In this document: positions 1-9,328 of the stretch, piece by piece
Layout of the letters: each line of letters begins with the position of its first letter
Position numbering within the stretch: the stretch's first letter is position 1
NCBI RefSeq assembly: GCF_001544975.2
Contig: NZ_FCOG02000018.1
Location: 43,002 to 107,001, forward strand
Source: Caballeronia arationis
Lineage (GTDB): Bacteria > Pseudomonadota > Gammaproteobacteria > Burkholderiales > Burkholderiaceae
Direction: 5' to 3'
DNA length: 64,000 nt
Position numbers and translations under genes: made by a program
The notes under the pieces: model-generated
Database searches by the model: none
What the model saw: the letters and a program-made list of their open reading frames with translations, nothing else
Told to the model about the DNA's origin: nothing

Positions 1-846
1 CTCTATGCCCTCGCCGCGCTCGGACTGCACGTCGAATCTCGCAAGGACAATCCCGAGACCGGCCTGCAGTTCGAATTCCTCGAAGACGGCGGCGTCGGCG
101 AGAAAGTCCTGACGGGCCACGACAACGGCCTCATCACGATGAACATCGCCGAAGCCGACGACGCGCATCGCGAAAAGACCCGCATGGAGATGGGCGAGCC
201 TTATCGCACCTTGCTGGGGCATTTCCGCCATGAAATCGGCCATTACTATTTCGACCGGCTCGTTACCGGTTCGAAATGGGAAGAGCCGTTTCGCGCCCTC
301 TTCGGCGACGAACGCACCGACTACCAGACCGCGCTCCAGTCGCACTACGAAGAAGGCCCGCCCGTCGACTGGGACGTGTCGTACGTTAGCGCCTACGCGA
401 CCACGCATGCCTGGGAGGACTGGGCCGAGACATGGGCGCACTACCTGCACATCGTCGACACGATCGACACGGCGGCCAACTGCGGCCTCGAACTCAAACC
501 CGACGACAAGAACGAGCCGACGCTCACCGACAGTTCGCCGATCGAAAGCGAGAGCTTCGATAACCTGATGAAGCGCTGGTTCCCGTTGACCTATGCGCTC
601 AACAGCCTGAACCGCAGCCTCGGCCTCGCGGATGCCTATCCGTTCACGCTCGCGCCGAAGGTGATCGACAAGCTGCGCTTCGTACACCGCGTGATCGCGA
701 GCGCCGGGTCGACGCAGGAAGCCATCCCGAAACAGATCAGCGAACCCGGGGCGTCCAGCGCAGATCCGGCACCTGCGAAACCCGCCGACGCTCTGCCGGA
801 TGACAAGAGCGCGCCCGCGCCGTCCGGTGGAACGGCAGTTGCTTGA
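1..846 (+). CDS. Putative zinc-binding metallopeptidase, 5' end outside window
   Basis: The reading frame is open from the first base, so the start and any N-terminal zinc-ribbon lie upstream of the window. The visible 281 residues carry HEIGH at about residues 77-81 (bases 229-243), the HExxH zinc-peptidase signature, followed by YYFDRL, which fits the putative zinc-binding metallopeptidase family (DUF2248 type). The last 40 or so residues are rich in Pro, Ala and Ser and look disordered. No signal peptide can be judged. A transglutaminase-like gene follows 64 bases downstream on the same strand, and the pair faces the alpha-E/ATP-grasp pair. The peptidase class is read from the motif and the family; the substrate is unknown. 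Confidence 0.8.
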   Translation, partial: LYALAALGLHVESRKDNPETGLQFEFLEDGGVGEKVLTGHDNGLITMNIAEADDAHREKTRMEMGEPYRTLLGHFRHEIGHYYFDRLVTGSKWEEPFRALFGDERTDYQTALQSHYEEGPPVDWDVSYVSAYATTHAWEDWAETWAHYLHIVDTIDTAANCGLELKPDDKNEPTLTDSSPIESESFDNLMKRWFPLTYALNSLNRSLGLADAYPFTLAPKVIDKLRFVHRVIASAGSTQEAIPKQISEPGASSADPAPAKPADALPDDKSAPAPSGGTAVA

Positions 847-910
847 TACCGGCTGTGGCCTGCCATACCCTTCGCCGCTCCATTGCTGCATCACCGAGAA
901 AGGACCTCCG

Positions 911-1714
911 ATGAGACTCCGCGTTGGTTACGACCTGATGTATGAGTGCGCGCAGCCAACACCGATGTTGCTGATGCTGAACACCCATTACTCGCGCGCG
1001 CAGGACATGCTCGTGCCGGATCACATCTATACCGATCCGCTCGTGCCGCTACGCCAGTACCGCGATTCGTTCGGCAATCTCTGCACGCGGCTCACCGCGC
1101 CGGCGGGCAAGCTGACGCTTTCGGCTCGCGGCGTCTTCGAGGTCCCGCCGCACCACGAGATACCGGAGACGAACGGCTATCAGCATGCAATCGAGGAACT
1201 CCCGGACGAATGCATGGTGTACCTGCTCGGCAGCCGCTACTGCGAAACCGACCTGCTCTCCGAAGTCGCGTGGCAGACCTTCGGTCACACGCCGCTCGGC
1301 CGCGACCGCGTCCAGGCGATCTGCAACTTCGTCCACAACCACATCCGCTTCGACTACAACTGCGCGCGCCCGACCAAGACCGCCTGGGAAACCTGGCAAG
1401 ACGGCGCCGGCGTGTGCCGCGACTACGCGCATCTGGCCGTCGCACTGTGCCGCTCGATGAACATTCCGGCGCGCTACTGCACGGGCTACATCAGCGACGT
1501 CGGCCTGCCGCCGCCCTACGCGCCGATGGACTTCTGCGCGTGGTTCGAGGCCTACCTCGGCAATACGTGGCACACCTTCGACCCGCGCAACAACGCGCCG
1601 CGCACCGGCCGCATCCTGATGGCGCGCGGCCGGGATGCCGCCGATGTCGCGATCAGCAACACCTTCGGGCCGACGATTCTCAGCAACTTCTTCGTCGTCT
1701 GCGAACCGGAGTGA
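911..1714 (+). CDS. Transglutaminase-like family protein
   Basis: A 267-residue cytosolic protein. The ATG at 911 is chosen because AAAGGACC lies just upstream. The cysteine-protease-like core is visible: GVCRDYAHLAVALCR with the predicted nucleophile Cys169, then FCAWFEAYL and WHTFDPRN with His221 and Asp224. The C-terminal GRDAADVAISNTFGP is typical of the transglutaminase-like proteins that travel with alpha-E and ATP-grasp genes. Oddity: the usual catalytic His of the HAW motif is Cys here (CAW), so the triad is not canonical. In this context it may hydrolyse or transfer an amide bond made by the ATP-grasp partner; that role is inference from family context. Confidence 0.85.
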   Translation: MRLRVGYDLMYECAQPTPMLLMLNTHYSRAQDMLVPDHIYTDPLVPLRQYRDSFGNLCTRLTAPAGKLTLSARGVFEVPPHHEIPETNGYQHAIEELPDECMVYLLGSRYCETDLLSEVAWQTFGHTPLGRDRVQAICNFVHNHIRFDYNCARPTKTAWETWQDGAGVCRDYAHLAVALCRSMNIPARYCTGYISDVGLPPPYAPMDFCAWFEAYLGNTWHTFDPRNNAPRTGRILMARGRDAADVAISNTFGPTILSNFFVVCEPE

Positions 1715-1750
1715 AGCACGCCGGACCCACGCGGCAAGTGTTCATGCCAT

Positions 1751-2743
1751 TCATGCCGTTTGCGTCTGGCTCTGGCTGCCAGGCGGCTCGCCCGGTTCCG
1801 GCGCGAGCGGCAGCAGGAAGTCCTGGCTGACGTGGCTCGCGAGGTCGTTCACACGCGCGAGGAAACTCACCAGATACGCATGCAGGCCGCCCTGCAGAAT
1901 GTCCTGGATGCGTCCGTTCTTCAGTTCCTCGCACAGTTGTGTCGCCAGCCGCGCCGTCTCGCTGCTGCGCCCGTTCATCACCTTGCCGATCAGATGCTGC
2001 ACTTCCGCGATGCTCGCCGCGAGCGAGCGCGGCCAGTCGCCGTACAGGATCAAGAGGCCCGCGACGCGCTCCGGCGTAACGACATCGCGATACACCTTGC
2101 GATACACCTCGAAGCCCGACACCGAACGCAGCACCGCGGTCCAGTGGTAGTAGTCGAAGGGCTGCGCCGACGTATCCGCGCGCTGCTCCAGCATCTCGAA
2201 CTTCACGTCGAGAATGCGCGCGGTGTTGTCGGCACGTTCGATGAAAGTGCCCAGACGCATGAACCAGAACGCGTCGTCCTTCACGAGCGTCCCTAGCTGC
2301 ACACCGCGCGACAGATGCGAGCGGAACTTGACCCATTCGAGAAACTCGTAGGGGTCGCGCTCGAGAATGCCGTCGGCGATCAGGCGCTGCGCGTCGAGCC
2401 ACGTCGTGTTGAGGCTCTCCCACAGTTCGCTGTTGGTCGAGCTGCGCACCGCCCGCGCGTTCTCGCGCGCCGCGCGCAGGCAGCTCAGGATCGACGACGG
2501 GTTCGACAGGTCGCGAACCATGAAGTCGATCACGTCGCGGCTTTTCATGCCCTGATGCCCGGCGGCATAGACGCCGGAGAGTTCGGAAATCGACAGCATC
2601 GCGCGCCAGCCCAGTTCGGCGTATTCGTCGGACTGGGGCAGCAGCGACAACTGGTAATTCGCGTCGAGCATCCGGGCTGTGTTTTCGGCGCGCTCGGTAT
2701 AGCGCGCCATCCAGAAGAGATGATCCGCGGTACGGCTCAGCAT
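1751..2743 (-). CDS. Alpha-E domain protein (DUF403)
   Basis: A 330-residue, almost entirely alpha-helical protein beginning MLSRTADHLFWMARYTERAENTARML, the hallmark opening of the alpha-E (DUF403) family; full length for the family. No signal peptide or membrane segment is visible. It lies 73 bases downstream of the ATP-grasp gene on the same strand and is probably cotranscribed with it, as is usual. Alpha-E proteins have been proposed to work with circularly permuted ATP-grasp enzymes in peptide or amide synthesis, but the biochemistry is not established. It ends in a Pro/Gln-rich tail and converges on the transglutaminase-like gene with 36 bases between them. Confidence 0.9.
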   Translation of the reverse strand: MLSRTADHLFWMARYTERAENTARMLDANYQLSLLPQSDEYAELGWRAMLSISELSGVYAAGHQGMKSRDVIDFMVRDLSNPSSILSCLRAARENARAVRSSTNSELWESLNTTWLDAQRLIADGILERDPYEFLEWVKFRSHLSRGVQLGTLVKDDAFWFMRLGTFIERADNTARILDVKFEMLEQRADTSAQPFDYYHWTAVLRSVSGFEVYRKVYRDVVTPERVAGLLILYGDWPRSLAASIAEVQHLIGKVMNGRSSETARLATQLCEELKNGRIQDILQGGLHAYLVSFLARVNDLASHVSQDFLLPLAPEPGEPPGSQSQTQTA

Positions 2744-2816
2744 GGGTGCTCCCGGTCCTCTTGTTCGACTCTTGTTGAAAGTTGCGACGGATGTCGCGAG
2801 CGATGGTCTCTTCGCA

Positions 2817-4286
2817 TCAGCGCTCGAGTACCCACGTATCCTTGGTGCCGCCGCCCTGCGACGAATTCACCACGAGCGACCCCTCGCGCAAGGCCACGCG
2901 CGTGAGTCCGCCCGGAACCATCCGCACCTCGTTGCCCGACAGCACGAACGGCCGCAGGTCGATATGGCGCGGCGCGATGCCGGCTTCGACGTAAGTCGGG
3001 CAGGTCGAGAGCGCGAGCGTCGGCTGGGCGATGTACTTGTCGGGATTCGCCTCCAGCACGGTGCGGAACGCCTCGATCTCCGCCGTCGTCGACGCCGGCC
3101 CGACCAGCATGCCGTAGCCGCCCGCTCCGTGCGTTTCCTTGACGACCAGATCCTTCAGGTTCGCGAGCACGTGCTTGAGGTCATCGGGCTTGCGGCACAT
3201 CCAGGTCGGCACGTTGTTGAGGATCGGTTCCTCGCCGAGATAGAAGCGCACCATGTCGGGCACGTACGGATAGATCGACTTGTCGTCGGCGATGCCTGTC
3301 CCCACCGCGTTGCACAGCGACACGTTGCCCGCGCGATACGCCGAGATCAGCCCCGCCACGCCGAGCGTCGAATCCGCGCGGAACACGTCCGGATCGAGGA
3401 AGTCGTCGTCGAGGCGCCGGTAGATCACATCCACGCGCTGCGGCCCTTGCGTCGTACGCATGTAGACGTGATCGTTCTCGACGAAGAGGTCCTGCCCCTG
3501 CACCAGCTCGACACCCATCTGCTGCGCGAGGAACGCGTGCTCGAAGTACGCGGAGTTGTACATGCCCGGCGTCAGCACGACGATGCCGGGATTGTCGACG
3601 CCCGCGGGCGCGGCCGCGCGCAACGTATCGAGCAGCAGGTCCGGGTAGTGCGCGACCGGCGCCACGCGATTGCGCGCGAAGAGGTCGGGAAAGAGCCGCA
3701 TCATCATCTTGCGGTTCTCGAGCATGTACGACACGCCCGACGGCACGCGCAGGTTGTCTTCGAGCACGTAGAACTCGCCCTGGCCGGCGCGCACGATGTC
3801 GATGCCCGCGATGTGCGCATAGATGTCGCGCACGACGGAGACGCCCTTCATCTCCGGACGATACTGCGCATTGTTCAGGATCTGCTCTTCCGGGATGATG
3901 CCGGCCTTGATGATGTCCTGATCGTGATAGACGTCGTGGATGAAGCGGTTGAGCGCATTCACGCGCTGGCGCAGGCCGCGCTCCAGCGCCTTCCATTCCG
4001 TAGCGGGGAAGATGCGCGGAATCACGTCGAAGGGAATCGTGCGCTCGGCATCGACGCCCAGTTCGTCCTTGCCATAAACCGCAAAAGTGATGCCGACGCG
4101 CCTGAAGTTCAGGTCCGCCTCCGCACGCTTCAGGTGAATCTGCTGCTCGCTCTGCGTGTTCAACCAGTTCATGAATTCCAGGTAATGCATGCGCGGATCG
4201 CCCGCGCCACGAAACGCCGCCGCCGGAACGCCTGCCGCCTGGAGGTCGGAACGTTCGAACATTTCGTTGAAGAAAGCTTGCGTCAT
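2817..4286 (-). CDS. Circularly permuted ATP-grasp protein (DUF404/DUF407)
   Basis: A 489-residue protein of the circularly permuted type 2 ATP-grasp family. Visible family segments are FNEMFE near the N-terminus, the nucleotide and metal binding stretches VLEDNLRVPSGVSYMLENR and KETHGAGGYGMLVGP, and the C-terminal RHIDLRPFVL and GGTKDTWVLER. The start at 4286 (MTQAFF) is preferred over one five codons upstream because GGAAGA precedes it at 8 bases. It is first in a two-gene unit with the alpha-E gene. The family is predicted to form amide bonds between a carboxylate and an amine using ATP; the substrate is not known. Confidence 0.92.
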   Translation of the reverse strand: MTQAFFNEMFERSDLQAAGVPAAAFRGAGDPRMHYLEFMNWLNTQSEQQIHLKRAEADLNFRRVGITFAVYGKDELGVDAERTIPFDVIPRIFPATEWKALERGLRQRVNALNRFIHDVYHDQDIIKAGIIPEEQILNNAQYRPEMKGVSVVRDIYAHIAGIDIVRAGQGEFYVLEDNLRVPSGVSYMLENRKMMMRLFPDLFARNRVAPVAHYPDLLLDTLRAAAPAGVDNPGIVVLTPGMYNSAYFEHAFLAQQMGVELVQGQDLFVENDHVYMRTTQGPQRVDVIYRRLDDDFLDPDVFRADSTLGVAGLISAYRAGNVSLCNAVGTGIADDKSIYPYVPDMVRFYLGEEPILNNVPTWMCRKPDDLKHVLANLKDLVVKETHGAGGYGMLVGPASTTAEIEAFRTVLEANPDKYIAQPTLALSTCPTYVEAGIAPRHIDLRPFVLSGNEVRMVPGGLTRVALREGSLVVNSSQGGGTKDTWVLER

Positions 4287-4717
4287 AAACCGGTCTTCCA
4301 TGTGAAGTGCGTTGCCGGGCTCGGTCCCGGCTTATCTGTGCATGCTTTCGCACGGCCTTCGCACGGCGTTCGTCGCTCGCGGTTCGCGACAGTCGCAAAG
4401 CGTTCGAACGCCGGCCGCACCGGCGCGCGGTGCGGACATTGTCTCTTCACGCGGCAAGCGCGAACGTGCGATGCATAACGCCTGCAAATCCATCGCGGCC
4501 GCGCAAAAGTGAACGAGATGGTTAAAGCAACAACCACGCCAACGTTGCGCGGCATGAAAGGAAGGCCCGTTGTGCCCGATTCGATGGCGCGCCGGGCGAC
4601 ACGTTTTGGCGCCTGCGCACCAATGCGGGGCGCGATTTACGCACGATCGCACAGTTAAGGGTTTTGCGGGGTCGCTTATGCTTGGCGTTCTTAGTCGACC
4701 GACCTCAGAGGCGATCC
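4287..4717. other. Divergent intergenic region
   Basis: These 431 bases separate the start of the ATP-grasp gene on the minus strand from the alpha/beta hydrolase on the plus strand and should hold both promoters. I saw no convincing sigma70 box pair, operator, hairpin or small gene. Short open frames here carry no recognisable protein pattern. Confidence 0.5.
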
Positions 4718-5563
4718 ATGACGCAATCGGCATTTTCAGGCGCGCTGCCACTCCCGCATTCCTTCGACTTCGACGGCCAGTCAGTGCGCTACGGCGTGAT
4801 CGGCGCGGGCGAGCCGCTGGTCTTCGTGCACGGCACGCCGTTTTCCTCGCAGGTCTGGCGGCGGATCGCGCCGATCGCCGCTCGCGTGCGGCAGGTGTTC
4901 TATTTCGATCTGCTCGGCTACGGCGCGTCGGAACAGCGCGCGGGACAGGACGTATCGCTCGCCGTGCAGAACCGCTTGCTCGCTGCGTTGCTGAATCACT
5001 GGCAACTCGGGAAGCCCGATGTCGTCGCCCACGACTTCGGCGGCGCGACGTCGCTTCGCGCCGCCCTGCTGAACGGTTGCGATTACCGGTCGCTCCTCCT
5101 CGTCGATCCGGTCGCGGTGGCGCCGTGGGGCTCGCCGTTCGTTCGGCACGTCCGCGCGCATGAAGCCGCGTTCGCGGGCGTGCCCGCCTATATCCATGAG
5201 GCGATGCTCGATGCGTACCTGCAGGGCGCCGTGCATCGCAAACTCGACGCCGATACCTTGCGCATCCACGCCGCGCCATGGACGGGCGAGACCGGTCAGG
5301 CGGCCTTCTACCGCCAGGCCGCGCAGATGGACCAGCGCTACACGGACGAAGTCGAGCCGCGCTACGGCGACTTGCGCTGCCCGGTCGCAATCCTGTGGGG
5401 CGAAGAGGATCAATGGATCCCTGTCGAACGGGGCGAAGCGCTATCGAAGATGATTCCCGGGGCGCGTCTCACGCGCGTGAAAGGCTCGGGTCATCTGATG
5501 CAGGAGGACGCGCCGGAAGCGATCGTCGGCGAGCTGCTCGGGTTCCTTCAGCACGCGCGTTAA
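4718..5563 (+). CDS. Alpha/beta hydrolase, haloalkane dehalogenase/epoxide hydrolase type
   Basis: A 281-residue cytosolic hydrolase. The ATG at 4718 has AGAGG just upstream. The fold signatures are in order: HGTPFSS oxyanion segment at 38-44, nucleophile elbow AHDFGG with Asp106, acid Asp231 in WGEEDQW, and catalytic His259 in GSGHLMQED. An Asp rather than Ser nucleophile means it probably works through an alkyl-enzyme ester, as haloalkane dehalogenases, haloacetate dehalogenases and epoxide hydrolases do. The halide-stabilising residues cannot be confirmed by eye, so the substrate stays open. It appears to be a single-gene unit. Confidence 0.85.
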   Translation: MTQSAFSGALPLPHSFDFDGQSVRYGVIGAGEPLVFVHGTPFSSQVWRRIAPIAARVRQVFYFDLLGYGASEQRAGQDVSLAVQNRLLAALLNHWQLGKPDVVAHDFGGATSLRAALLNGCDYRSLLLVDPVAVAPWGSPFVRHVRAHEAAFAGVPAYIHEAMLDAYLQGAVHRKLDADTLRIHAAPWTGETGQAAFYRQAAQMDQRYTDEVEPRYGDLRCPVAILWGEEDQWIPVERGEALSKMIPGARLTRVKGSGHLMQEDAPEAIVGELLGFLQHAR

Positions 5564-5823
5564 GGACCGCGTCACGCAATTGGGGCAACTCCCCGCCACC
5601 GGCATGCGCGCACTGGCCCGGATACTGCATTCGATGCGCCGGTATGATTCGTCAGTCCCGGTTTTAACCAAATAGTACGGACCCCACGCCGTCTCGCTGC
5701 CAGACGACGCCCTCGCATGGTGCATGAGCACCCCATTGCGGGGCAGCGTTTTGCCAGGCCGATGCATGCGGGGCTGTCTTTTGCCCGGGCCGACTCGCCA
5801 ACCCGAAAAGACGAAGGATCAAC

Positions 5824-6285
5824 GTGAACAATCGCGCGTCCGAACCGAGCTTGGCACGATACGCATTGTGGAATCGCAAGCAGAAGCGGGTTCCGGCGAA
5901 CTCGCGGCGGGTGCTCGTCGCCAATGCCGACAAGGCGCTCGGCGAATCGCTCAGCTCGCTGTTCGCCCTGAAAGGCTTTTCGACGGACTTCGCCCTCGAC
6001 GTCACCACGGTTCGCACGATCGTTCGATCGTGGAAGCCGCAGGTCACCTTTCTCGATACACGCATCGGCGGATGCGGCAACTACGCGCTGGTGCGCGAAC
6101 TGCGCGCGCTCAATGGCGATCAGACCGGCGTCATCATCGCGATGAGCAGTTTTCTGCCCGAGGAACCGGTCCAGCGGTTGAAGGAAGCGGGCTACGACGG
6201 CCACTGCCGGCGGCCGTGCGCCGTCTGGCAGATGACCGATCTGCTCGATGAGTTCTTCGCGCCGGGGCCGGGGTCCGTGCGGTGA
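5824..6285 (+). CDS. Degenerate response-regulator receiver protein
   Basis: A 153-residue stand-alone receiver-like protein with no output domain. It starts at GTG 5824 after AAGGATCAAC. The beta-strand/Asp segment is VTFLDTRIGG with phosphoacceptor-like Asp78. The acidic pair normally present near the start of the domain is reduced to one Asp in VANADKA, and the conserved Lys-Pro near the end reads Arg-Arg-Pro, so normal phosphoryl chemistry may be lost. About 25 basic and polar residues precede the domain. No kinase gene is adjacent. It may be an adaptor or a phosphorylation-independent switch. Confidence 0.7.
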   Translation: MNNRASEPSLARYALWNRKQKRVPANSRRVLVANADKALGESLSSLFALKGFSTDFALDVTTVRTIVRSWKPQVTFLDTRIGGCGNYALVRELRALNGDQTGVIIAMSSFLPEEPVQRLKEAGYDGHCRRPCAVWQMTDLLDEFFAPGPGSVR

Positions 6286-6390
6286 CGGCGGCGGCGCCGG
6301 TAGTCCGGCGCCGCTGTGTTCAGTCGGAAGCGCGCGTGCTGCGCTGGGCGACGCTCGCCGCTTCGTTCGATGCCGGCTGCGGCTGCGGCG

Positions 6391-6600
6391 TCAATGCGAA
6401 CCTGCTTGCGGGTCTGCGTGCGCCTGCGCCTGTGATGCGTCGCTGGCCGTGACGACGCCCGCGGCCGTGCGTTCGACACCCTGCTCCTCATTCTGCGCAT
6501 GGCTCGACGACCGTCCGATGCCGGCGATAAGGAGCGTCGCCGCCACCGCGACGCCGACGAGTACCGCCGCGACCGCGAATCCGCCGTTCTTCTTCCGCAT
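6391..6600 (-). CDS. Small single-pass membrane protein, hypothetical
   Basis: A 69-residue protein: MRKKN, one hydrophobic helix (about residues 8-27, AVAAVLVGVAVAATLLIAG), then a polar Gln/Ala/His-rich tail, predicted to lie in the periplasm. GGGAGAG precedes the ATG at a good distance, which supports it as a real gene. No family recognised. It lies downstream of the DMT transporter gene on the same strand with 39 bases between them, so the two may be cotranscribed. Confidence 0.55.
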   Translation of the reverse strand: MRKKNGGFAVAAVLVGVAVAATLLIAGIGRSSSHAQNEEQGVERTAAGVVTASDASQAQAHADPQAGSH

Positions 6601-6639
6601 GACTCTCCCTGATCCGATGCAATAGCGTTCAAAGCGCGT

Positions 6640-7503
6640 TCAAAGCCGCAGCACGACCGCCCCGGCGATCACCGCGGCCACGCCGGTCCACTGCAGGACG
6701 GTCAGCCGCTCCGCGCTCAGGGTCAGGCCGAGCAGGGCGGTTACGCCGCCTGATAGCGTGCTCAGCACGGTGACGACCGCGACCGCTCCCGTCGACGCCC
6801 CGATGGCGAAGCTGCCCAGCGCGGCGAGACTGGCTGTCGATTGCGCGAGCAGCAGCGGCCACGCAGACGCGGGCGGCGCCTGCCAGGTTTCGCCGCGCGA
6901 CACCGTCAGGATCAGCGCGAGGCTCGCCGCGCCGAGCGCGTAGCCGACAAAAAGTGTCGCCGTGGTGCCGAGTGCCGGCAATGCGTAGCGCCCCTGAACG
7001 AAGAACCCGACGCCGTACAGCAAAGCGGCCAGTATCGCAAAGAAGACCGGGGACGTCTGCGCGGCATGCCGCACGACGGGTGCCTCACGGGTGATCGCGG
7101 TCAGCGGCACGCCGCCGATACAGATCAGGATGCCCGCGACGCCGAGCGCGCCGAGGCGCTCGCCGCTCAGCACGGAGAGGATGGTGGTGACGGCGCCGTA
7201 GCTCATCGCGATCGGCGCGACGATGGCGGCCTTGCCGGTCGAAAGCCCTTTCGAAAGCGTGAGCGAGCCGAACAGCGTGCAGACCGCCGCCGCGAGCGCG
7301 CCCGCCCAGCCGCTCGCGGGCGCGGCAAAGGCCTGGCTGCGCGCCGCGGGCATCGACAGGAAAACCGACCCGACGACGACGAGCCCGAAGCACAGCGACA
7401 CGAACACCGCCCGCCGCACGCCGATCCTGCGCGCCGACATGCCCGCCAGAAAATCCGTGATGCCCCAGAAAAATGCGGCCAGCAGCCCGAATGTCACGCC
7501 CAC
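6640..7503 (-). CDS. DMT-superfamily transporter (EamA type)
   Basis: A 287-residue inner-membrane protein with about ten hydrophobic helices in two repeats, the EamA layout. It begins MGVTFGLLAAFFWGITDFLAG. The start is GTG, preceded by GGAGGACAGGAC. The second half ends with the typical GGVTALLGLTLSAERLTVLQW segment. Substrate unknown; members export amino acids, metabolites or drugs. It is upstream of a small membrane-protein gene on the same strand. Confidence 0.85.
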   Translation of the reverse strand: MGVTFGLLAAFFWGITDFLAGMSARRIGVRRAVFVSLCFGLVVVGSVFLSMPAARSQAFAAPASGWAGALAAAVCTLFGSLTLSKGLSTGKAAIVAPIAMSYGAVTTILSVLSGERLGALGVAGILICIGGVPLTAITREAPVVRHAAQTSPVFFAILAALLYGVGFFVQGRYALPALGTTATLFVGYALGAASLALILTVSRGETWQAPPASAWPLLLAQSTASLAALGSFAIGASTGAVAVVTVLSTLSGGVTALLGLTLSAERLTVLQWTGVAAVIAGAVVLRL

Positions 7504-7585
7504 GTCCTGTCCTCCGCCGGGAACCGGCTGATCCTATCCGCTTTGGCGGGCGGCGGCGGCGTACCGGATCAGCGGGAGGATGCGT

Positions 7586-9148
7586 TCAGGACTCGTCCGC
7601 GCTCATCGCCGGCATGGCTTGCCGATCCCGCGCGTGTTCCCGGAAGCGGATCATGCCCTTGCCCGACGACTTGGCTTCGTAGAGCGCGCTGTCGGCGTGT
7701 TTCAGCACGTCGTCGAACGATTCGCCGGCGTCGGCGATCGCGATGCCGACGCTCGCGCACACCAGCGCGCGCCCGCCCGACGCCAGCGGATACGGCGCCG
7801 AAAGCTCATGGATGATGCGCCGCGCGAGCACGGCGCTCGCGGACGTGCCCGTCTGCGACGCGACGACGGCGAACTCGTCGCCGCCTAGACGCGCAACCAG
7901 TTCGCCACGCCGCATCACGTTGCGCAGGCGGTCCGCGACCTGCTTCAGCACTTCGTCGCCGGCGTTATGGCCGAGCGTGTCGTTGACGTGCTTGAAGCCG
8001 TCGAGATCGACGTACATGACGGCGACGCGCTGTCCCCGCACGCTCGCCGACGCCGACAGGAGCCGCTTCGCGTGATCGCCCAGATAGCGGCGGTTCGGCA
8101 GGCCCGTGAGCGAATCGTGGTGCGCCCAATGCAGAATTTTGGCTTCGGACTTCCGGCGCTCGGTGACGTCCTCGATGATGACGACCTCGCTTCCGTCAGG
8201 CACCGGATTGCGCGTCATTTCGAGCTGGCGGCCATCCGCGAGCTTGAGGTCGAGCGGCGCGCGCTCCTCGCGCAGCCATTCGGTGCAGCGTCGCACGAGT
8301 TCGTTGCGCAAGGTTTCGCCGAACTTCGCGAGTCCCACGTAGCCGATGAATTCCGGCAGCGGCACGTTCAGCCGCAGCATCTCGACCGTCGCGCCGAAGA
8401 GTTCCGCCGCCTTGCGATTCGCGATGACGACCTTGCCGGCTTCGTCGATCGTGCACAGGCCGTGCGGCATGTGGGCGAGCGCGGCGTCGAAGCGGGCGGC
8501 GAGTTCGGCGTGCCGCTGCTCCGCCGTCATCAATCCGACGAGCGCGCGATAGTGGCGGCGCACGACCGATACCATCGCGCCGACATACAGGAAGAGCGGC
8601 GGAATGAGAATCCAGTAGGCGGCATCGGCGGCGAAGGCGGCGCCGATGCCGATCGGCACTGCGCCCATGCAGATCTGCGCGATCGCGAGGCGCGGCAGCG
8701 CGGCGTTCCGCGACGCGATGCCGCCCAGGATGCCCGCCGTCACCATGATGGCGAGCGTGGCGAGCACGGCATCGCGCGAGATCACGCTCGCCATCGCGCC
8801 AAGGCCGAACAGCAGGCACGCGCACAGCGCAAACGGCACGTAGCGCGCGGCCCACGGTCCCGGATGAAGCGGCGCGGGGCGGCTCTTCGCGCGGTAGATC
8901 TGCACGACGGCGAGACGCGCGGCGAGCAGGCAGATGTCGAGAACGAGCCAGAGGAACGCCCAGAGCTCGTGCAGGCGAAGCACGGCGGCAATCGCGACGA
9001 ACACCCCGGCGATGCCGGACAGGAGCAGCGGCCGATTGTCTTCGAGAACGGTCGAGAGGAGCGAAGAGCGGATCGCGGCGGTGATTTCGCCATCCTCGGT
9101 GGGCGGCGTCGCCAGAATGGAATCGATGAGGGATGGGTCGACTGGCAT
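7586..9148 (-). CDS. Diguanylate cyclase with membrane sensor and PAS domain
   Basis: About 520 residues. The N-terminal third holds five to six membrane helices. A PAS segment follows (GLCTIDEAGKVVIANRKAAELF), then a GGDEF domain with DSLTGLPNRRYLGD and VARLGGDEFAVV. The GGDEF motif is intact, so it should make cyclic di-GMP from two GTP. There is no EAL domain. The ATG at 9148 (MPVDPSLID) is chosen over an upstream GTG at 9187, although neither has a strong ribosome site. It is a single gene; the divergent small gene starts 180 bases away. Confidence 0.9.
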   Translation of the reverse strand: MPVDPSLIDSILATPPTEDGEITAAIRSSLLSTVLEDNRPLLLSGIAGVFVAIAAVLRLHELWAFLWLVLDICLLAARLAVVQIYRAKSRPAPLHPGPWAARYVPFALCACLLFGLGAMASVISRDAVLATLAIMVTAGILGGIASRNAALPRLAIAQICMGAVPIGIGAAFAADAAYWILIPPLFLYVGAMVSVVRRHYRALVGLMTAEQRHAELAARFDAALAHMPHGLCTIDEAGKVVIANRKAAELFGATVEMLRLNVPLPEFIGYVGLAKFGETLRNELVRRCTEWLREERAPLDLKLADGRQLEMTRNPVPDGSEVVIIEDVTERRKSEAKILHWAHHDSLTGLPNRRYLGDHAKRLLSASASVRGQRVAVMYVDLDGFKHVNDTLGHNAGDEVLKQVADRLRNVMRRGELVARLGGDEFAVVASQTGTSASAVLARRIIHELSAPYPLASGGRALVCASVGIAIADAGESFDDVLKHADSALYEAKSSGKGMIRFREHARDRQAMPAMSADES

Positions 9149-9328
9149 ACGGTGGCCGTGTTGGGACGTGGGTTCTGCTGGCCGCACCGGAGCCGCCGCT
9201 ATTCGTGTTTACGGCGGGGTCGCGCGTTTCTTGAATGCGGACAAATCTTGCCGCTTGTGCGGGGCGCCGTATGGAAGCGTGCGCAACGCTTGTGCATAAT
9301 GGCCGCGTTCCAATTTCCGGTCACCGCC

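Noticed and set aside
2742..4478. Open frame of 578 codons on the plus strand
   Set aside because: It is antisense to the well-supported ATP-grasp gene; Arg/His-rich composition is typical of high-GC shadow frames.
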